A stretch of 64,000 bases of DNA from Paenibacillus sp. cl123 (lineage in GTDB: Bacteria; Bacillota; Bacilli; Paenibacillales; NBRC-103111), in contig NZ_FMYY01000006.1 of NCBI RefSeq assembly GCF_900101595.1, positions 86,362 through 150,361 on the forward strand, read 5' to 3'. This document shows positions 27,616 through 35,556 of the stretch, in pieces (within the stretch, counting starts at the first letter, position 1; the number at the start of each line of letters is the position of its first letter). A model generated the notes under the pieces. The model saw only the letters and a list, made by a program, of their open reading frames with translations. It did not search any database and was not told where the DNA came from. A program made the translations under genes and the position numbers.

Positions 27616-29766
27616 CTAGTGAATGATTCGGCTCTCCTTGGCCTTATGAACGAGCTTGGCCGAGGAGGCGTTGATCCACTTCTTCAGGCCAAGCCCGATC
27701 AGCAGCGCGAGGCCGGCATAGACGGCTAATATGGCGAGGTCGCGGACGGCTACATCCCAGATCAAGCCGCCTACCGCTTCCCGCATCAATCCGATGGCGT
27801 AGGTGAAGGGCAGAAACGGATGAATGGCCTGAAAAAACGGCGGCGTAAGCTGGACGGGAAACGTTCCGCCGGACCCGGCCAGCTGCAGCACGAGCAGGAC
27901 GATGGCCATCGCTTTGCCTACATTTCCGAAGACGGATACCAGCGTATAGACGATGAGCATGAACAAGGCGCTCAGCAGCAGGCCGAAGCCGACAAACCAG
28001 CCGGGCTCCGCCACAAACGTATGCAGCAGGTACAGATCGCCCAAGGTGACGAAAAGCGACTGCACCAGAGCGATCGTGAGGAACGTGAGAAACCGGCCCA
28101 GATACACCTGGTAGCTCTTGTAGCGGATGCCTTCTTCATGAACCTCGACGGTCAGCAGCGAGACGAGAAGCAGAGCGCCGACCCAGAGCGACAGCGTCGT
28201 GAAAAAGGGAGACATGGCCGACCCGTAATTCGGGATCGGAAACAGCCTGTTCTCCTTCAGCACGACCGGTTCTGCGAAAAATTCGCTTTCCTTCTGAGCG
28301 TCCAGCTTCAGCAGGCGCAGGATGTCGCCGAGATTGCCCTGCTGCTCGAAGGCCCTTAGCCGGTCGGCAAGCTCCTTGACTTTCGCCTCCAAGGCGGGCA
28401 GCGCCTGCTTGATTGCAGCCAGCTCCGACCGGCCGGCCGCCAGTCCTTTGGCCGCGCCGCTGACAAGGCTGCCCGCATCCGGGATGACTGCCGCAGCTGC
28501 CGCCAGCGCTTCGTGCGCCTGCTCCAGCTTCTGCTTGGCCGTCTGCGCTCCCTCGGCAATGCCCGGCGCGATCTCCGTATCGTAGCGGCCAAGCAAATCC
28601 TCGAGTCCGCTTGCCGTATCCCCGGCGACCCGGCCGAGATCGGCGATCAGCTCGCCGGCCGGCTTCTCTCCCTTGGCCATCGCCAGAGACAGGCGCTCCA
28701 TAATGGCGGCTTGCAGCTGCAGATCGCGCTGCAGCTTCTGCAGCTTTTGCGCCGCGGCGGCAGAGCCCTTCCCTCCGGTCAGCCCGTTTAGCCGCTCGAA
28801 CAAGGAAATCAGCTTGTCGTTTACATCACTGGCAACGGCCAGCCTGCGGCCTACCCGGTCCAGCTCGCTCTGCAGGATGGCGGGGTCCGTCTTCACATCC
28901 TGAAGCAGCCCGTTCAGCTGCTTGACGCCGATGGCCGCCTGCTGGAGCAAATAAAGGTCCTGCTTGATCCCGGGCGACAGCGCGTCCAGCGCCTGGCCGG
29001 TGCGGCCGATCCAGACGCCGAGCTGCTCAGTCATCGCCGACCCCGCTTCCGCCAGCCTGGTGATTTCCGGTATGTAATTCTCCGCCTTCGCAGCGATGGC
29101 CTGGGCTTTATCCAGATCGGTCAGTCCGGCGTCGACCAGCCGGTTCAGCTCCGGAAAAAGCTCCTCCAGCCGGAACAGCATGGCTTTGCCCGCCTCGATC
29201 GCCGGCAGCTCGCGCTCCAGCTCCAGTCCGACCTCGTTCATGATGGCGAAGATCGTGCCATTGGCTGTCCGGATAAACTGGCGGGTCACCTCATCGAGAA
29301 TGCCGCTGGCTCCTTTGGACGTAATTTTCGGGGAAATGGCGTTTGTCTTCTCGTTGACATCATACAAAATCTCCGCTTTCTGCGGCGTTGCAGTCAGGAC
29401 GGAGGAGATATGCTCGGAGAATTCGGGCGGTATGGTCAAGGCGGCGAAATATTCCCCGCGCAGCACGCCCCTCTCCGCCTCAGCGGCATCGACGAACGTC
29501 CACCCGATCCGCCGGTCGTCGCGCAGCGAAGCGATGATCTCATCGCCGAGCCGCAGCTCCTTGCCCCGGGCGGTCGCGCCGCGGTCTTCGTTCACCACGG
29601 CGATAGCCAGGGAGCCCGTATTGGAATAGGGGTCCCAGGAGGCCAAAATATTAAACCACGCATACAGCGAGGGGAGAAACGCAAGTCCGGAAATCATGAC
29701 GATAGCCGCCCAATTGCGGCCGATCCGGCTCATATCATTTAAATAAATGGCGAGCAGACGCTTCAT
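27616..29766 (-). CDS. YhgE/Pip-type membrane protein with ABC-2-like transport fold
   Basis: About 717 residues from the ATG at 29766, with AAGGGG upstream. One helix near residue 20 (GLAFLPSLYAWFNILASWDP, the YhgE/Pip signature), a long extracellular part rich in coiled-coil heptads (residues 190-480), then five helices at the C-terminus. Related proteins include the phage infection protein Pip and the YhgE-type EsaA family. They are linked to secretion, phage adsorption and large-molecule export. It lies downstream of fnr on the same strand but is separated from it by a terminator, so co-transcription is doubtful. Confidence 0.85.
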   Translation of the reverse strand: MKRLLAIYLNDMSRIGRNWAAIVMISGLAFLPSLYAWFNILASWDPYSNTGSLAIAVVNEDRGATARGKELRLGDEIIASLRDDRRIGWTFVDAAEAERGVLRGEYFAALTIPPEFSEHISSVLTATPQKAEILYDVNEKTNAISPKITSKGASGILDEVTRQFIRTANGTIFAIMNEVGLELERELPAIEAGKAMLFRLEELFPELNRLVDAGLTDLDKAQAIAAKAENYIPEITRLAEAGSAMTEQLGVWIGRTGQALDALSPGIKQDLYLLQQAAIGVKQLNGLLQDVKTDPAILQSELDRVGRRLAVASDVNDKLISLFERLNGLTGGKGSAAAAQKLQKLQRDLQLQAAIMERLSLAMAKGEKPAGELIADLGRVAGDTASGLEDLLGRYDTEIAPGIAEGAQTAKQKLEQAHEALAAAAAVIPDAGSLVSGAAKGLAAGRSELAAIKQALPALEAKVKELADRLRAFEQQGNLGDILRLLKLDAQKESEFFAEPVVLKENRLFPIPNYGSAMSPFFTTLSLWVGALLLVSLLTVEVHEEGIRYKSYQVYLGRFLTFLTIALVQSLFVTLGDLYLLHTFVAEPGWFVGFGLLLSALFMLIVYTLVSVFGNVGKAMAIVLLVLQLAGSGGTFPVQLTPPFFQAIHPFLPFTYAIGLMREAVGGLIWDVAVRDLAILAVYAGLALLIGLGLKKWINASSAKLVHKAKESRIIH

Positions 29767-29839
29767 GTGATGGCAATCCCCTTGTTTTTCGTTAGTATTC
29801 GACAATTCGCTCCAAACATGCGGTACGGAGGTCCGGACA

Positions 29840-29873
29840 AACGAAATAACCCTTCGGTCCGAAGACCGAGGGT
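29840..29873 (-). terminator. Terminator of fnr with a UUCG tetraloop
   Basis: Read on the minus strand, ACCCTCGGTC-TTCG-GACCGAAGGGT forms a stem capped by the very stable C(UUCG)G tetraloop, followed by TTATTT. Confidence 0.75.
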
Positions 29874-29914
29874 CAGGCATAACTTGGATATCGGGCGGTA
29901 AGGCTTGCCGCCCT

Positions 29915-30703
29915 CTACATCCGGCATATTTCCTTGGGGCAGCTCTCGCACTGGCAGACGCCGCGCAGGTAGTCCAGTTTCAGAATCGTGATTATGCCGC
30001 CATCCATCTGAATGACGCCTTCCTTCTTCATATCGTTCAGCATCCGATTGACGCTTTCGCGGGTTGCCCCGATCATGTCGGCCATCTCGCTGTTGTTCAT
30101 CCGGATATCCAGTCTGATCCGGCCGCCGCTCAAGTCAACTCCGCAGGAGTTGCTCAGCCGGATGAGCAGGGAACACAGCGCTCCGGGCTTGCCGAACATC
30201 ATCAGATCGCGCATCTTGGTCTGGGTGATCCGGTGGGTAAGGCCCATCCACCGCATGAACTCGATAGCCAGATCGCCATGCTGCCACAGCAGCACCTCCA
30301 GGTCCTTGCGTTGGATGACTCCGACCTCGCCATCCTCCGTCATCTCCGCGCTGCTGGCGTGGGCGGAATCCTGAAAGGGGTCGAGTTGTCCGAACAGATC
30401 GCCCGCCTGATGGAGCGACAACGTGAAGGTGCGGCCATCGTCAGAGCTTTTAGTTATCTTGACGCGGCCCTTCATGAGAAAGTACAGCTTGTCGGCTTTG
30501 TCGCCTTCCCAATAGAGCACGCTGCCCGTCTCTGCTTTCTTCTTATACATAATGCCAGTCAGCTTCTCGAAGCTCTCCGCGGAGAATACGGCGTGAACGC
30601 CCTTGATACCATGCTGCTCTCGGCTAGGCCCCGCTTGTTTCTCCAGGCTGGCGGATGCGCCGCCCTGTCTGGTTCCGTTCGTGAGCATTGTACCTGTCGT
30701 CAT
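29915..30703 (-). CDS. fnr: Fnr, anaerobic Crp-family regulator with C-terminal Fe-S cluster
   Basis: About 262 residues from the ATG at 30703, which lies 9 bases after GGGAG; an ATG at 30712 is too close to that SD. A cyclic-nucleotide-type beta-roll spans residues 40-150, a dimerisation helix 155-180, and a winged HTH follows (MADMIGATRESVNRMLNDMK). The C-terminus ends CQCESCPKEIC. Within it, C-x2-C-x4-C matches the three-cysteine [4Fe-4S] site of Bacillus subtilis Fnr, so the protein should be an oxygen-labile activator of anaerobic genes. A perfect FNR box lies in its upstream region, suggesting autoregulation or control of the divergent nre-like genes. Confidence 0.92.
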   Translation of the reverse strand: MTTGTMLTNGTRQGGASASLEKQAGPSREQHGIKGVHAVFSAESFEKLTGIMYKKKAETGSVLYWEGDKADKLYFLMKGRVKITKSSDDGRTFTLSLHQAGDLFGQLDPFQDSAHASSAEMTEDGEVGVIQRKDLEVLLWQHGDLAIEFMRWMGLTHRITQTKMRDLMMFGKPGALCSLLIRLSNSCGVDLSGGRIRLDIRMNNSEMADMIGATRESVNRMLNDMKKEGVIQMDGGIITILKLDYLRGVCQCESCPKEICRM

Positions 30704-30737
30704 ACCGATCATCTCCCAAGTCGTTTTCTATGTATTC

Positions 30738-30743
30738 ATCATA
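30738..30743 (-). promoter_or_regulatory. Candidate -10 of fnr
   Basis: TATGAT on the minus strand lies 35 bases before the fnr start. The FNR box centre is about 88 bases upstream of the implied start site, which does not match a classical class II position. Confidence 0.4.
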
Positions 30744-30811
30744 CCTCGCTGCGCTTGATTTGGTTATCGGGGGAAGACCTGATCTTGAGGAGGAAATCCC
30801 CTGAAGTTTGC

Positions 30812-30827
30812 TGTGAGATTTCTCACA
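30812..30827. promoter_or_regulatory. Perfect FNR box between fnr and the nreA-like gene
   Basis: TGTGAGATTTCTCACA is a full dyad of the form TGTGA-N6-TCACA, the consensus for Bacillus Fnr. It lies about 110 bases upstream of fnr and 220 bases upstream of the divergent GAF-domain gene. Confidence 0.85.
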
Positions 30828-31045
30828 CCCGCCCCGGGTGGCCGCAAGGCTTGGAGCCAGCAATAACGGCTGTTTTTGCTCCGTGTTTTCACGCAGCCGA
30901 TTTCAGGGAGTTCCCTGACTTACTTTCGGCAGCGGCGGCGTTACAATAGAAGATAAGAAGAAAATCGACCATCGGGGTAACTTGAAATGAGAGCCGGTGC
31001 AATAGATTCGGAAGTTTAGGGCCGCAGCGAGAGGAGAGCGAAGCG

Positions 31046-31576
31046 ATGGACGCGCACGAACGAACAGGGCCGGCGGGCGAACAGCCTGCCTGGACGAGCG
31101 AGACCGGGGAGACTTCCGGAGCGCTCTGGACTGCGCCGGCCGGGCAGCTTTGTCCGCATACCCTACAAGAAGAGCTGCTCCAGCTCCAAGAGCGGACCTT
31201 CAGCGATATGGCCGCCTTCGCTTGGATCGCTCTGCCCGATGAGGACGGAGTATCGAAGCCGTATACATGGGCCTGTATGGTAGGCAGCCAAAGCGAGCGT
31301 TCCCGGCGGATGAGCTTCCGGCGGGGAAGCGCAGGTTTGGCGGGGACGGCGCTCAAGCTGGGCCGCTATGTGACGGCGGATATGAGTCAGGCTCCGGCGT
31401 TTGCGCGGGAATGTCCGGTGATGCTGGCGGAGAAGCTGCAGACGGCGATCGCGCTTCCGGTCGGAAGCGGAGGGGCGCCGCGCGGCGTACTGCTTCTGGG
31501 CAGCCGGTCGGGCCGGTTGTACGGGCAAGAAGCGATCGAGCAAGCGCAGGCCGGGGCCTTCCGGCTGATCCGATGA
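31046..31576 (+). CDS. GAF-domain protein, NreA-like
   Basis: 176 residues, a single GAF domain over residues 35-170 (FAWIALPDEDGVSKPYTWAC, FRRGSAGLAGTALKLGRYV, TAIALPVGSG). In staphylococci NreA is a GAF nitrate receptor that controls the NreB/NreC two-component pair. Here the gene is divergent from fnr and directly upstream of nreC- and nreB-like genes, which supports the same role. SD GAGAGGAG precedes the ATG. Nitrate binding is inferred from context and not from identified residues. A terminator overlaps its stop codon. Confidence 0.75.
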   Translation: MDAHERTGPAGEQPAWTSETGETSGALWTAPAGQLCPHTLQEELLQLQERTFSDMAAFAWIALPDEDGVSKPYTWACMVGSQSERSRRMSFRRGSAGLAGTALKLGRYVTADMSQAPAFARECPVMLAEKLQTAIALPVGSGGAPRGVLLLGSRSGRLYGQEAIEQAQAGAFRLIR

Positions 31577-31620
31577 ATCCTTTTTTAATCGCGGCAGGCG
31601 ATTGAGGGGATTCATTTTTT
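31573..31620 (+). terminator. Terminator overlapping the nreA-like stop
   Basis: ATGAATCC (31573-31580) pairs with GGATTCAT (31608-31615); inside it AATCGC pairs with GCGATT. A run of T follows. The outer arm contains the stop codon of the GAF gene. Confidence 0.8.
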
Positions 31621-31630
31621 GCTATATGAT
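31602..31630 (+). promoter_or_regulatory. Candidate promoter of the nreC-nreB-like pair
   Basis: TTGAGG (31602-31607) and TATGAT (31625-31630) are 17 bases apart. The -35 lies inside the terminator hairpin of the gene before, so termination and initiation share sequence. Confidence 0.45.
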
Positions 31631-31693
31631 GAGAAGGAAGCATACGTGCATACGAACCAAGCAGGTATCCCCGCTTAAGGAGGAAGGTAGCGA

Positions 31694-32347
31694 ATGATTA
31701 CAATCATCGTGGTCGACGATCACGCGGTTGTCCGCTCTGGCTTGACCATGCTGCTGAGCGACAAGCCCGACCTCAAGGTTATTGGCGAGGCGACGGAGGG
31801 CGATGAAGGCGTGCGCGCCGCCCTGGAGTTGAAGCCGGATGTCGTACTGATGGACTTCAGCATGCCTCACGGCAAAGACGGCCTGACGGCGACCACGGAG
31901 CTGAAGAAGGCGCTCCCGGATACGGCGGTGCTTATCTTGACGATGCATGACGATGAGGAATATTTGTTCCGCGCCATTCAGGCCGGGGCTTCAGGCTATA
32001 TCCTGAAGAGCGCTCCGCATGAGGAGCTGCTGACGGCGATTCGCTGCGTGGCGGGGGGCGATGCGTATTTATATCCTACGGCGACCAAGCGGCTGATGGG
32101 CGAATACCTGGATAAGCTGAGAAACCCGGAGAACAAGGGGACGTATGACTCGCTGTCCGAACGGGAGAAGGAAATATTGGCTCTCGTAGCCAAGGGCTAT
32201 GCCAATAAAGAAATCGCCGAGCTGCTGGTCATCAGCGTGAAGACGGTAGAAACCCATAAAAGCAATGTGATGGAAAAGCTCGGACTCAAGACGCGTCCGG
32301 AGCTCGTGAAATTTGCGCTGAAAAAGGGGCTGCTGAACTTTGAATAA
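31694..32347 (+). CDS. NarL/FixJ-type response regulator, NreC-like
   Basis: 217 residues. The receiver domain is complete: acidic pocket VDDH, phosphoacceptor Asp in VVLMDFSMP near residue 54, and the conserved Lys in GYILKSAP near residue 105. The C-terminal LuxR-type HTH (LSEREKEILALVAKGYANKE, VKTVETHKSNVMEKLGL) binds DNA. The gene overlaps the following sensor kinase by 8 bases, so the two are translationally coupled. SD AAGGAGG is strong. In related species NreC activates nitrate and nitrite respiration genes; none of those is in this window. Confidence 0.9.
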   Translation: MITIIVVDDHAVVRSGLTMLLSDKPDLKVIGEATEGDEGVRAALELKPDVVLMDFSMPHGKDGLTATTELKKALPDTAVLILTMHDDEEYLFRAIQAGASGYILKSAPHEELLTAIRCVAGGDAYLYPTATKRLMGEYLDKLRNPENKGTYDSLSEREKEILALVAKGYANKEIAELLVISVKTVETHKSNVMEKLGLKTRPELVKFALKKGLLNFE

Positions 32348-33485
32348 TCATGAAATCCCGGATCAGGCTTGGAGCCAGGATGAGGATCGTCCTCAGCTCA
32401 TCGGGCAAAATGTGACCGCGCTGCTGGAGCAGCTGGATGCCCACATCGAGGATGCGCAGGTGCTGGCCCGGCTGAAGCAGTCGCTCAAGCAGCTTACCGA
32501 CTTGAAGTTTGCGCTGGATGAATCCTCGATCGTCGCCCTAACGGATCGGCGGGGGAAGATTCAGTACATCAACGACAAGTTCTGCGAAATTTCCAAGTAT
32601 TCGCGGGAGGAGCTGATTGGCCAGGACCACCGGATTATTAATTCCGGCTACCATGACCGGGCGTTTATGAGCGAGCTGTGGAAAACGATCTCTTCGGGCC
32701 GCATATGGCGCGGCGAGATCCGCAACCGGGCCAAGGACGGCAGCCATTACTGGGTACATACTACGATCGTTCCCTTCCTGGATGAGGAAGGAGAGCCTTA
32801 TCAATATTTGGCTATACGCAATGAAGTAACGGAGCTCAAGCGTGTGCAGGAGGAGCTGCAGACGATGATGAACCGGGTGATGCAGATTCAGGAAGAGGAG
32901 CGCCGCCGGTTCTCCCGGGAGCTGCACGACGGCATCGGCCAAAGCCTGTTCTCGCTGATCATCCAGATGGACCGTTTGATCGGTCAAAGCGGCGAGGGCG
33001 AAGCCGTCCGGGAGTTGGAGAAGCTGCGCCGCCTGGTATCCGGCATCATGGAAGAAGTACGGGGACTGGCGTGGGAGATCCGTCCCTCGGTGCTGGATGA
33101 TCTTGGCGTCGTACCGGCCATACGGACATTTACCGAAAATTATCAGAGCCATTACGGCATCCAGGTCCGTCTGGACTGCGGGCTGCGCACCAGGCTGGGG
33201 CTGCAGGAGGAAACGACTATCTATCGGATTATCCAGGAGGCGCTTACCAATGTGGCCAAATATGCCGATGTGTCGGAAGCCGCCGTTACCCTGCGAGAGA
33301 CCGAAGCCGAGGTGGAAGTGACCGTGGAGGACCAGGGGCAGGGCTTCTCCAAGCGGGCGGCCGGCGCCAAGGGAGTCGGACTGTTCAGCATGGAGGAACG
33401 CGCCCGCGGCGTCGGGGGGACGCTGACCGTCTCCTCAACTCTCGGACGAGGAACACAGGTCAGGCTGAAGCTCCCCAAATCCTAG
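32340..33485 (+). CDS. PAS-domain sensor histidine kinase, NreB-like
   Basis: 381 residues, soluble. The start is a TTG at 32340 with AAGGGG upstream, overlapping the regulator gene. A PAS domain occupies residues 60-165 (GKIQYINDKFCEISKYSREE, RNRAKDGSHYWVHTT), close to the PAS fold of Aer-type redox sensors. A HisKA_3 domain has the phosphorylated His in RELHDGIGQ near residue 196, and the ATPase domain has NVAKYADVSEAAV and GVGLFSMEERARGVGG. Staphylococcal NreB binds a [4Fe-4S] cluster through four cysteines. Only two cysteines are present here, so oxygen sensing must work differently, perhaps through a flavin. Confidence 0.85.
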   Translation: MNNHEIPDQAWSQDEDRPQLIGQNVTALLEQLDAHIEDAQVLARLKQSLKQLTDLKFALDESSIVALTDRRGKIQYINDKFCEISKYSREELIGQDHRIINSGYHDRAFMSELWKTISSGRIWRGEIRNRAKDGSHYWVHTTIVPFLDEEGEPYQYLAIRNEVTELKRVQEELQTMMNRVMQIQEEERRRFSRELHDGIGQSLFSLIIQMDRLIGQSGEGEAVRELEKLRRLVSGIMEEVRGLAWEIRPSVLDDLGVVPAIRTFTENYQSHYGIQVRLDCGLRTRLGLQEETTIYRIIQEALTNVAKYADVSEAAVTLRETEAEVEVTVEDQGQGFSKRAAGAKGVGLFSMEERARGVGGTLTVSSTLGRGTQVRLKLPKS

Positions 33486-33502
33486 GCCGGGAAGCGTCCT
33501 AT

Positions 33503-33697
33503 GGGGAAGCTACGATGGATCGGGCGAGCCGATCAAGCTGACTTTCGCCGATTATTACGAGAAGTTCGTATACGATCATGATTATGCGCAGGCTGAGAAA
33601 ACGGCATACAATGAGACGATCGGCAAAGGCAGCACAACCAACAACATACGGGACATTTACCCGGAAGCCATTGTAAAGGATCAGTGGACCATTTGAT
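33503..33697 (+). pseudogene. Orphan 3' fragment of an unrecognised gene
   Basis: About 64 codons stay open, with coding-like composition, from roughly 33503 to the TGA at 33695: WGSYDGSGEPIKLTFADYYE, then YDHDYAQAEKTAYNETIGKG, and the ending DQWTI. There is no start codon or SD; the frame runs back into the kinase gene's stop region. It looks like the C-terminal end of a secreted or surface protein, left behind by a deletion. I do not recognise the family. Confidence 0.6.
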
Positions 33698-33758
33698 TTC
33701 CCGGCAAGCAGGCGAACGGCCGAAAGGTAGTCGAAGCCATACCAAGCCAACAAGAACT

Positions 33759-33799
33759 AGCCGCCGAACCTCTAAAGAGGCCCGGCGGCTTGATTTATT
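33759..33799 (+). terminator. Strong hairpin before the symporter promoter
   Basis: AGCCGCCG (33759-33766) pairs with CGGCGGCT (33783-33790), and an inner stem CCTCT/AGAGG is present. The T tract is weak (TGATTTATT). It probably terminates the upstream unit. Confidence 0.6.
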
Positions 33800-33816
33800 C
33801 GGCTGCTCGAACTCCC

Positions 33817-33844
33817 GAAGTTTTAGTAAAGAAGTTTTAGTAAA
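33817..33844. repeat. Tandem 14-bp direct repeat next to the symporter -35
   Basis: GAAGTTTTAGTAAA occurs twice head to tail (33817-33830 and 33831-33844) and ends six bases before the -35 of the symporter promoter. The position suits an activator or repressor site. Confidence 0.75.
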
Positions 33845-33850
33845 AAAAGA

Positions 33851-33879
33851 TTGACATCCTAAGTAAGCAGGAGTAATAT
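33851..33879 (+). promoter_or_regulatory. Sigma-A promoter of the symporter gene
   Basis: Consensus TTGACA (33851-33856), a 17-base spacer, then TAATAT (33874-33879). An imperfect inverted repeat (AAAACC at 33893-33898 with GGTTTT at 33912-33917) lies in the early transcribed region and may be an operator. Confidence 0.85.
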
Positions 33880-33946
33880 CATTTTAGCTCATAAAACCAA
33901 GTGAGTAACTAGGTTTTAAGTCAGTCATAGAAAGGGATGTTGCAAG

Positions 33947-35305
33947 ATGAATAATAATCTTATAGCCGCTTTTCAATCCAACTGGATCACCTTGCTCGTA
34001 TCTTTGGTTGTAATCGGCTTTCTGTATGTATTGGGGCGCAAGCGTCTCGGCTTCGGCTACCGGGTGCTGATCGCCCTCGGGCTCGGTCTGATCGCCGGTA
34101 TCGCGTTCAACTCCTACAAACTCGATTACAAAAGTGTCAGCACGATCGGGTCCATCTATGTCAATCTGGTGCGCATGCTGGTTATTCCGCTCGTCGTCGT
34201 GCTCGTCATCAACAGTATTACGACGCTGACCAATCTGGGCCATCTGCGCAAGATCGGCGTGAAGACGATCTCGATCTTCCTGATCACGACAGGAATCGCC
34301 GCTCTGATCGGCGTGATCGTTGCCCTGTTGGTCGATCCGGGCGCGGGCATCGCACAGCAGGCGGTCAAAGACTTCAAGCCGCGCGACGTGCCTACGTTCT
34401 CCCAGGTTATTCTCGATCTGCTTCCGTCCAATCCGTTCAATGAAGCGGCGAACGGCAAAGTCGTGCCCGTGCTGATCTTCGCCATCTTCGTAGCCGTCGC
34501 CATGGTGCATGTCGGCTCCAAGAAACCGGAGGTTGTGGCGCCTGTGAAGCAGCTGATCGAGTCGCTTGCGCAAATTTTGCATCAGGTGATCAAATACGTG
34601 ATCCGGCTGACGCCATACGGCGTTTATGCGCTGATCGCCGCAATGGCTGCCCGCTACGGTGTTGAAACGCTCGCTCCGCTGATCAAGCTTATCCTGGCTA
34701 CGTATGCCGCGCTGCTTATTCACTTCGTCTTCACCTTCGGGGGACTTGTGGCGCTGGTGGCGAAGGTCAACCCGATCAAGTTCTTCAAGAAGGCATACCC
34801 GACGATCGCCGTCGCCTTCACGACCCGGAGCAGCTACGTCACGCTGCCGGTCAATCTGGAGGTCATCACCAAGCGCATTCGGGTATCCGACCGTATCGCG
34901 AGCTTTGTGGCTCCGCTCGGGGCCACCATCAATATGAACGGCTGCGGCGGCGTATGGCCGGCAGTCGTGGCTATATTCGTCGCAAGAGTTTACAACGTGC
35001 CGCTGGATTGGTCCGATTATATCCTGATCGTGCTCGTCAGCGTCATCTCCTCCGTCGGGGTTGCCGGCGTACCGGGACCTGCGGCCATATCGACCACTGT
35101 CGTCCTGACGGCGCTCGGTCTTCCGCTCGAAGGTATCGGCCTCACCTTGGCGATCGACGCTATCGTAGACATGGGCCGTACGGCTGTCAATGCTACAGGC
35201 ACTACCGTCGCCTCTCTGCTGGTGGCTAACTCCGAAGGCGAGTTTGATCGCGAGGCATTCAACCGCGACGAGGAAGACGCTCTTGAACTGAACGGCGTAT
35301 CGTAA
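33947..35305 (+). CDS. Sodium:dicarboxylate/amino-acid symporter family protein (TcyP/DctA type)
   Basis: 452 residues with about eight membrane helices and two re-entrant hairpins. The family serine-rich and NMNG motifs are visible: TRSSYVTLPVNLE near residue 295 and GATINMNGCGGVWPA near residue 327. The N-terminal half (VNLVRMLVIPLVVVLVINSI) resembles the cystine transporter TcyP as much as the dicarboxylate carrier DctA, so the substrate is an acidic amino acid, cystine or a C4-dicarboxylate. A LytTR-type regulator lies downstream and a DcuS-like sensor kinase beyond it. That suggests ligand-controlled expression. The gene is monocistronic, with its own promoter and terminator. Confidence 0.85.
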   Translation: MNNNLIAAFQSNWITLLVSLVVIGFLYVLGRKRLGFGYRVLIALGLGLIAGIAFNSYKLDYKSVSTIGSIYVNLVRMLVIPLVVVLVINSITTLTNLGHLRKIGVKTISIFLITTGIAALIGVIVALLVDPGAGIAQQAVKDFKPRDVPTFSQVILDLLPSNPFNEAANGKVVPVLIFAIFVAVAMVHVGSKKPEVVAPVKQLIESLAQILHQVIKYVIRLTPYGVYALIAAMAARYGVETLAPLIKLILATYAALLIHFVFTFGGLVALVAKVNPIKFFKKAYPTIAVAFTTRSSYVTLPVNLEVITKRIRVSDRIASFVAPLGATINMNGCGGVWPAVVAIFVARVYNVPLDWSDYILIVLVSVISSVGVAGVPGPAAISTTVVLTALGLPLEGIGLTLAIDAIVDMGRTAVNATGTTVASLLVANSEGEFDREAFNRDEEDALELNGVS

Positions 35306-35328
35306 ACCGCGGTTCCTGCCGAACAGGG

Positions 35329-35373
35329 AACGGCCCCATCATCCATCTGCAGATGGGTGACGGGGCCGTTTTT
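35329..35373 (+). terminator. Terminator of the symporter gene
   Basis: AACGGCCCC (35329-35337) pairs with GGGGCCGTT (35362-35370) and a T run follows; an inner palindrome CCATCTGCAGATGG extends the structure. Confidence 0.9.
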
Positions 35374-35556
35374 GCTATGCTCGGTCGGCCGGCAGCCCCG
35401 GATTATCGCATGTGGCGGGGCTTCTTTCGGCCCGCTAATGGTCTCATCAGCTCGCTCAGCGGGTATAGTGTTAAGAGGGAAGCGGAACGGTTGGCTGACA
35501 CAGACGTAAGAAGTTAAAGGAATTAGGTCTGGAAAATAACGAATGAAAGGGGGAAG

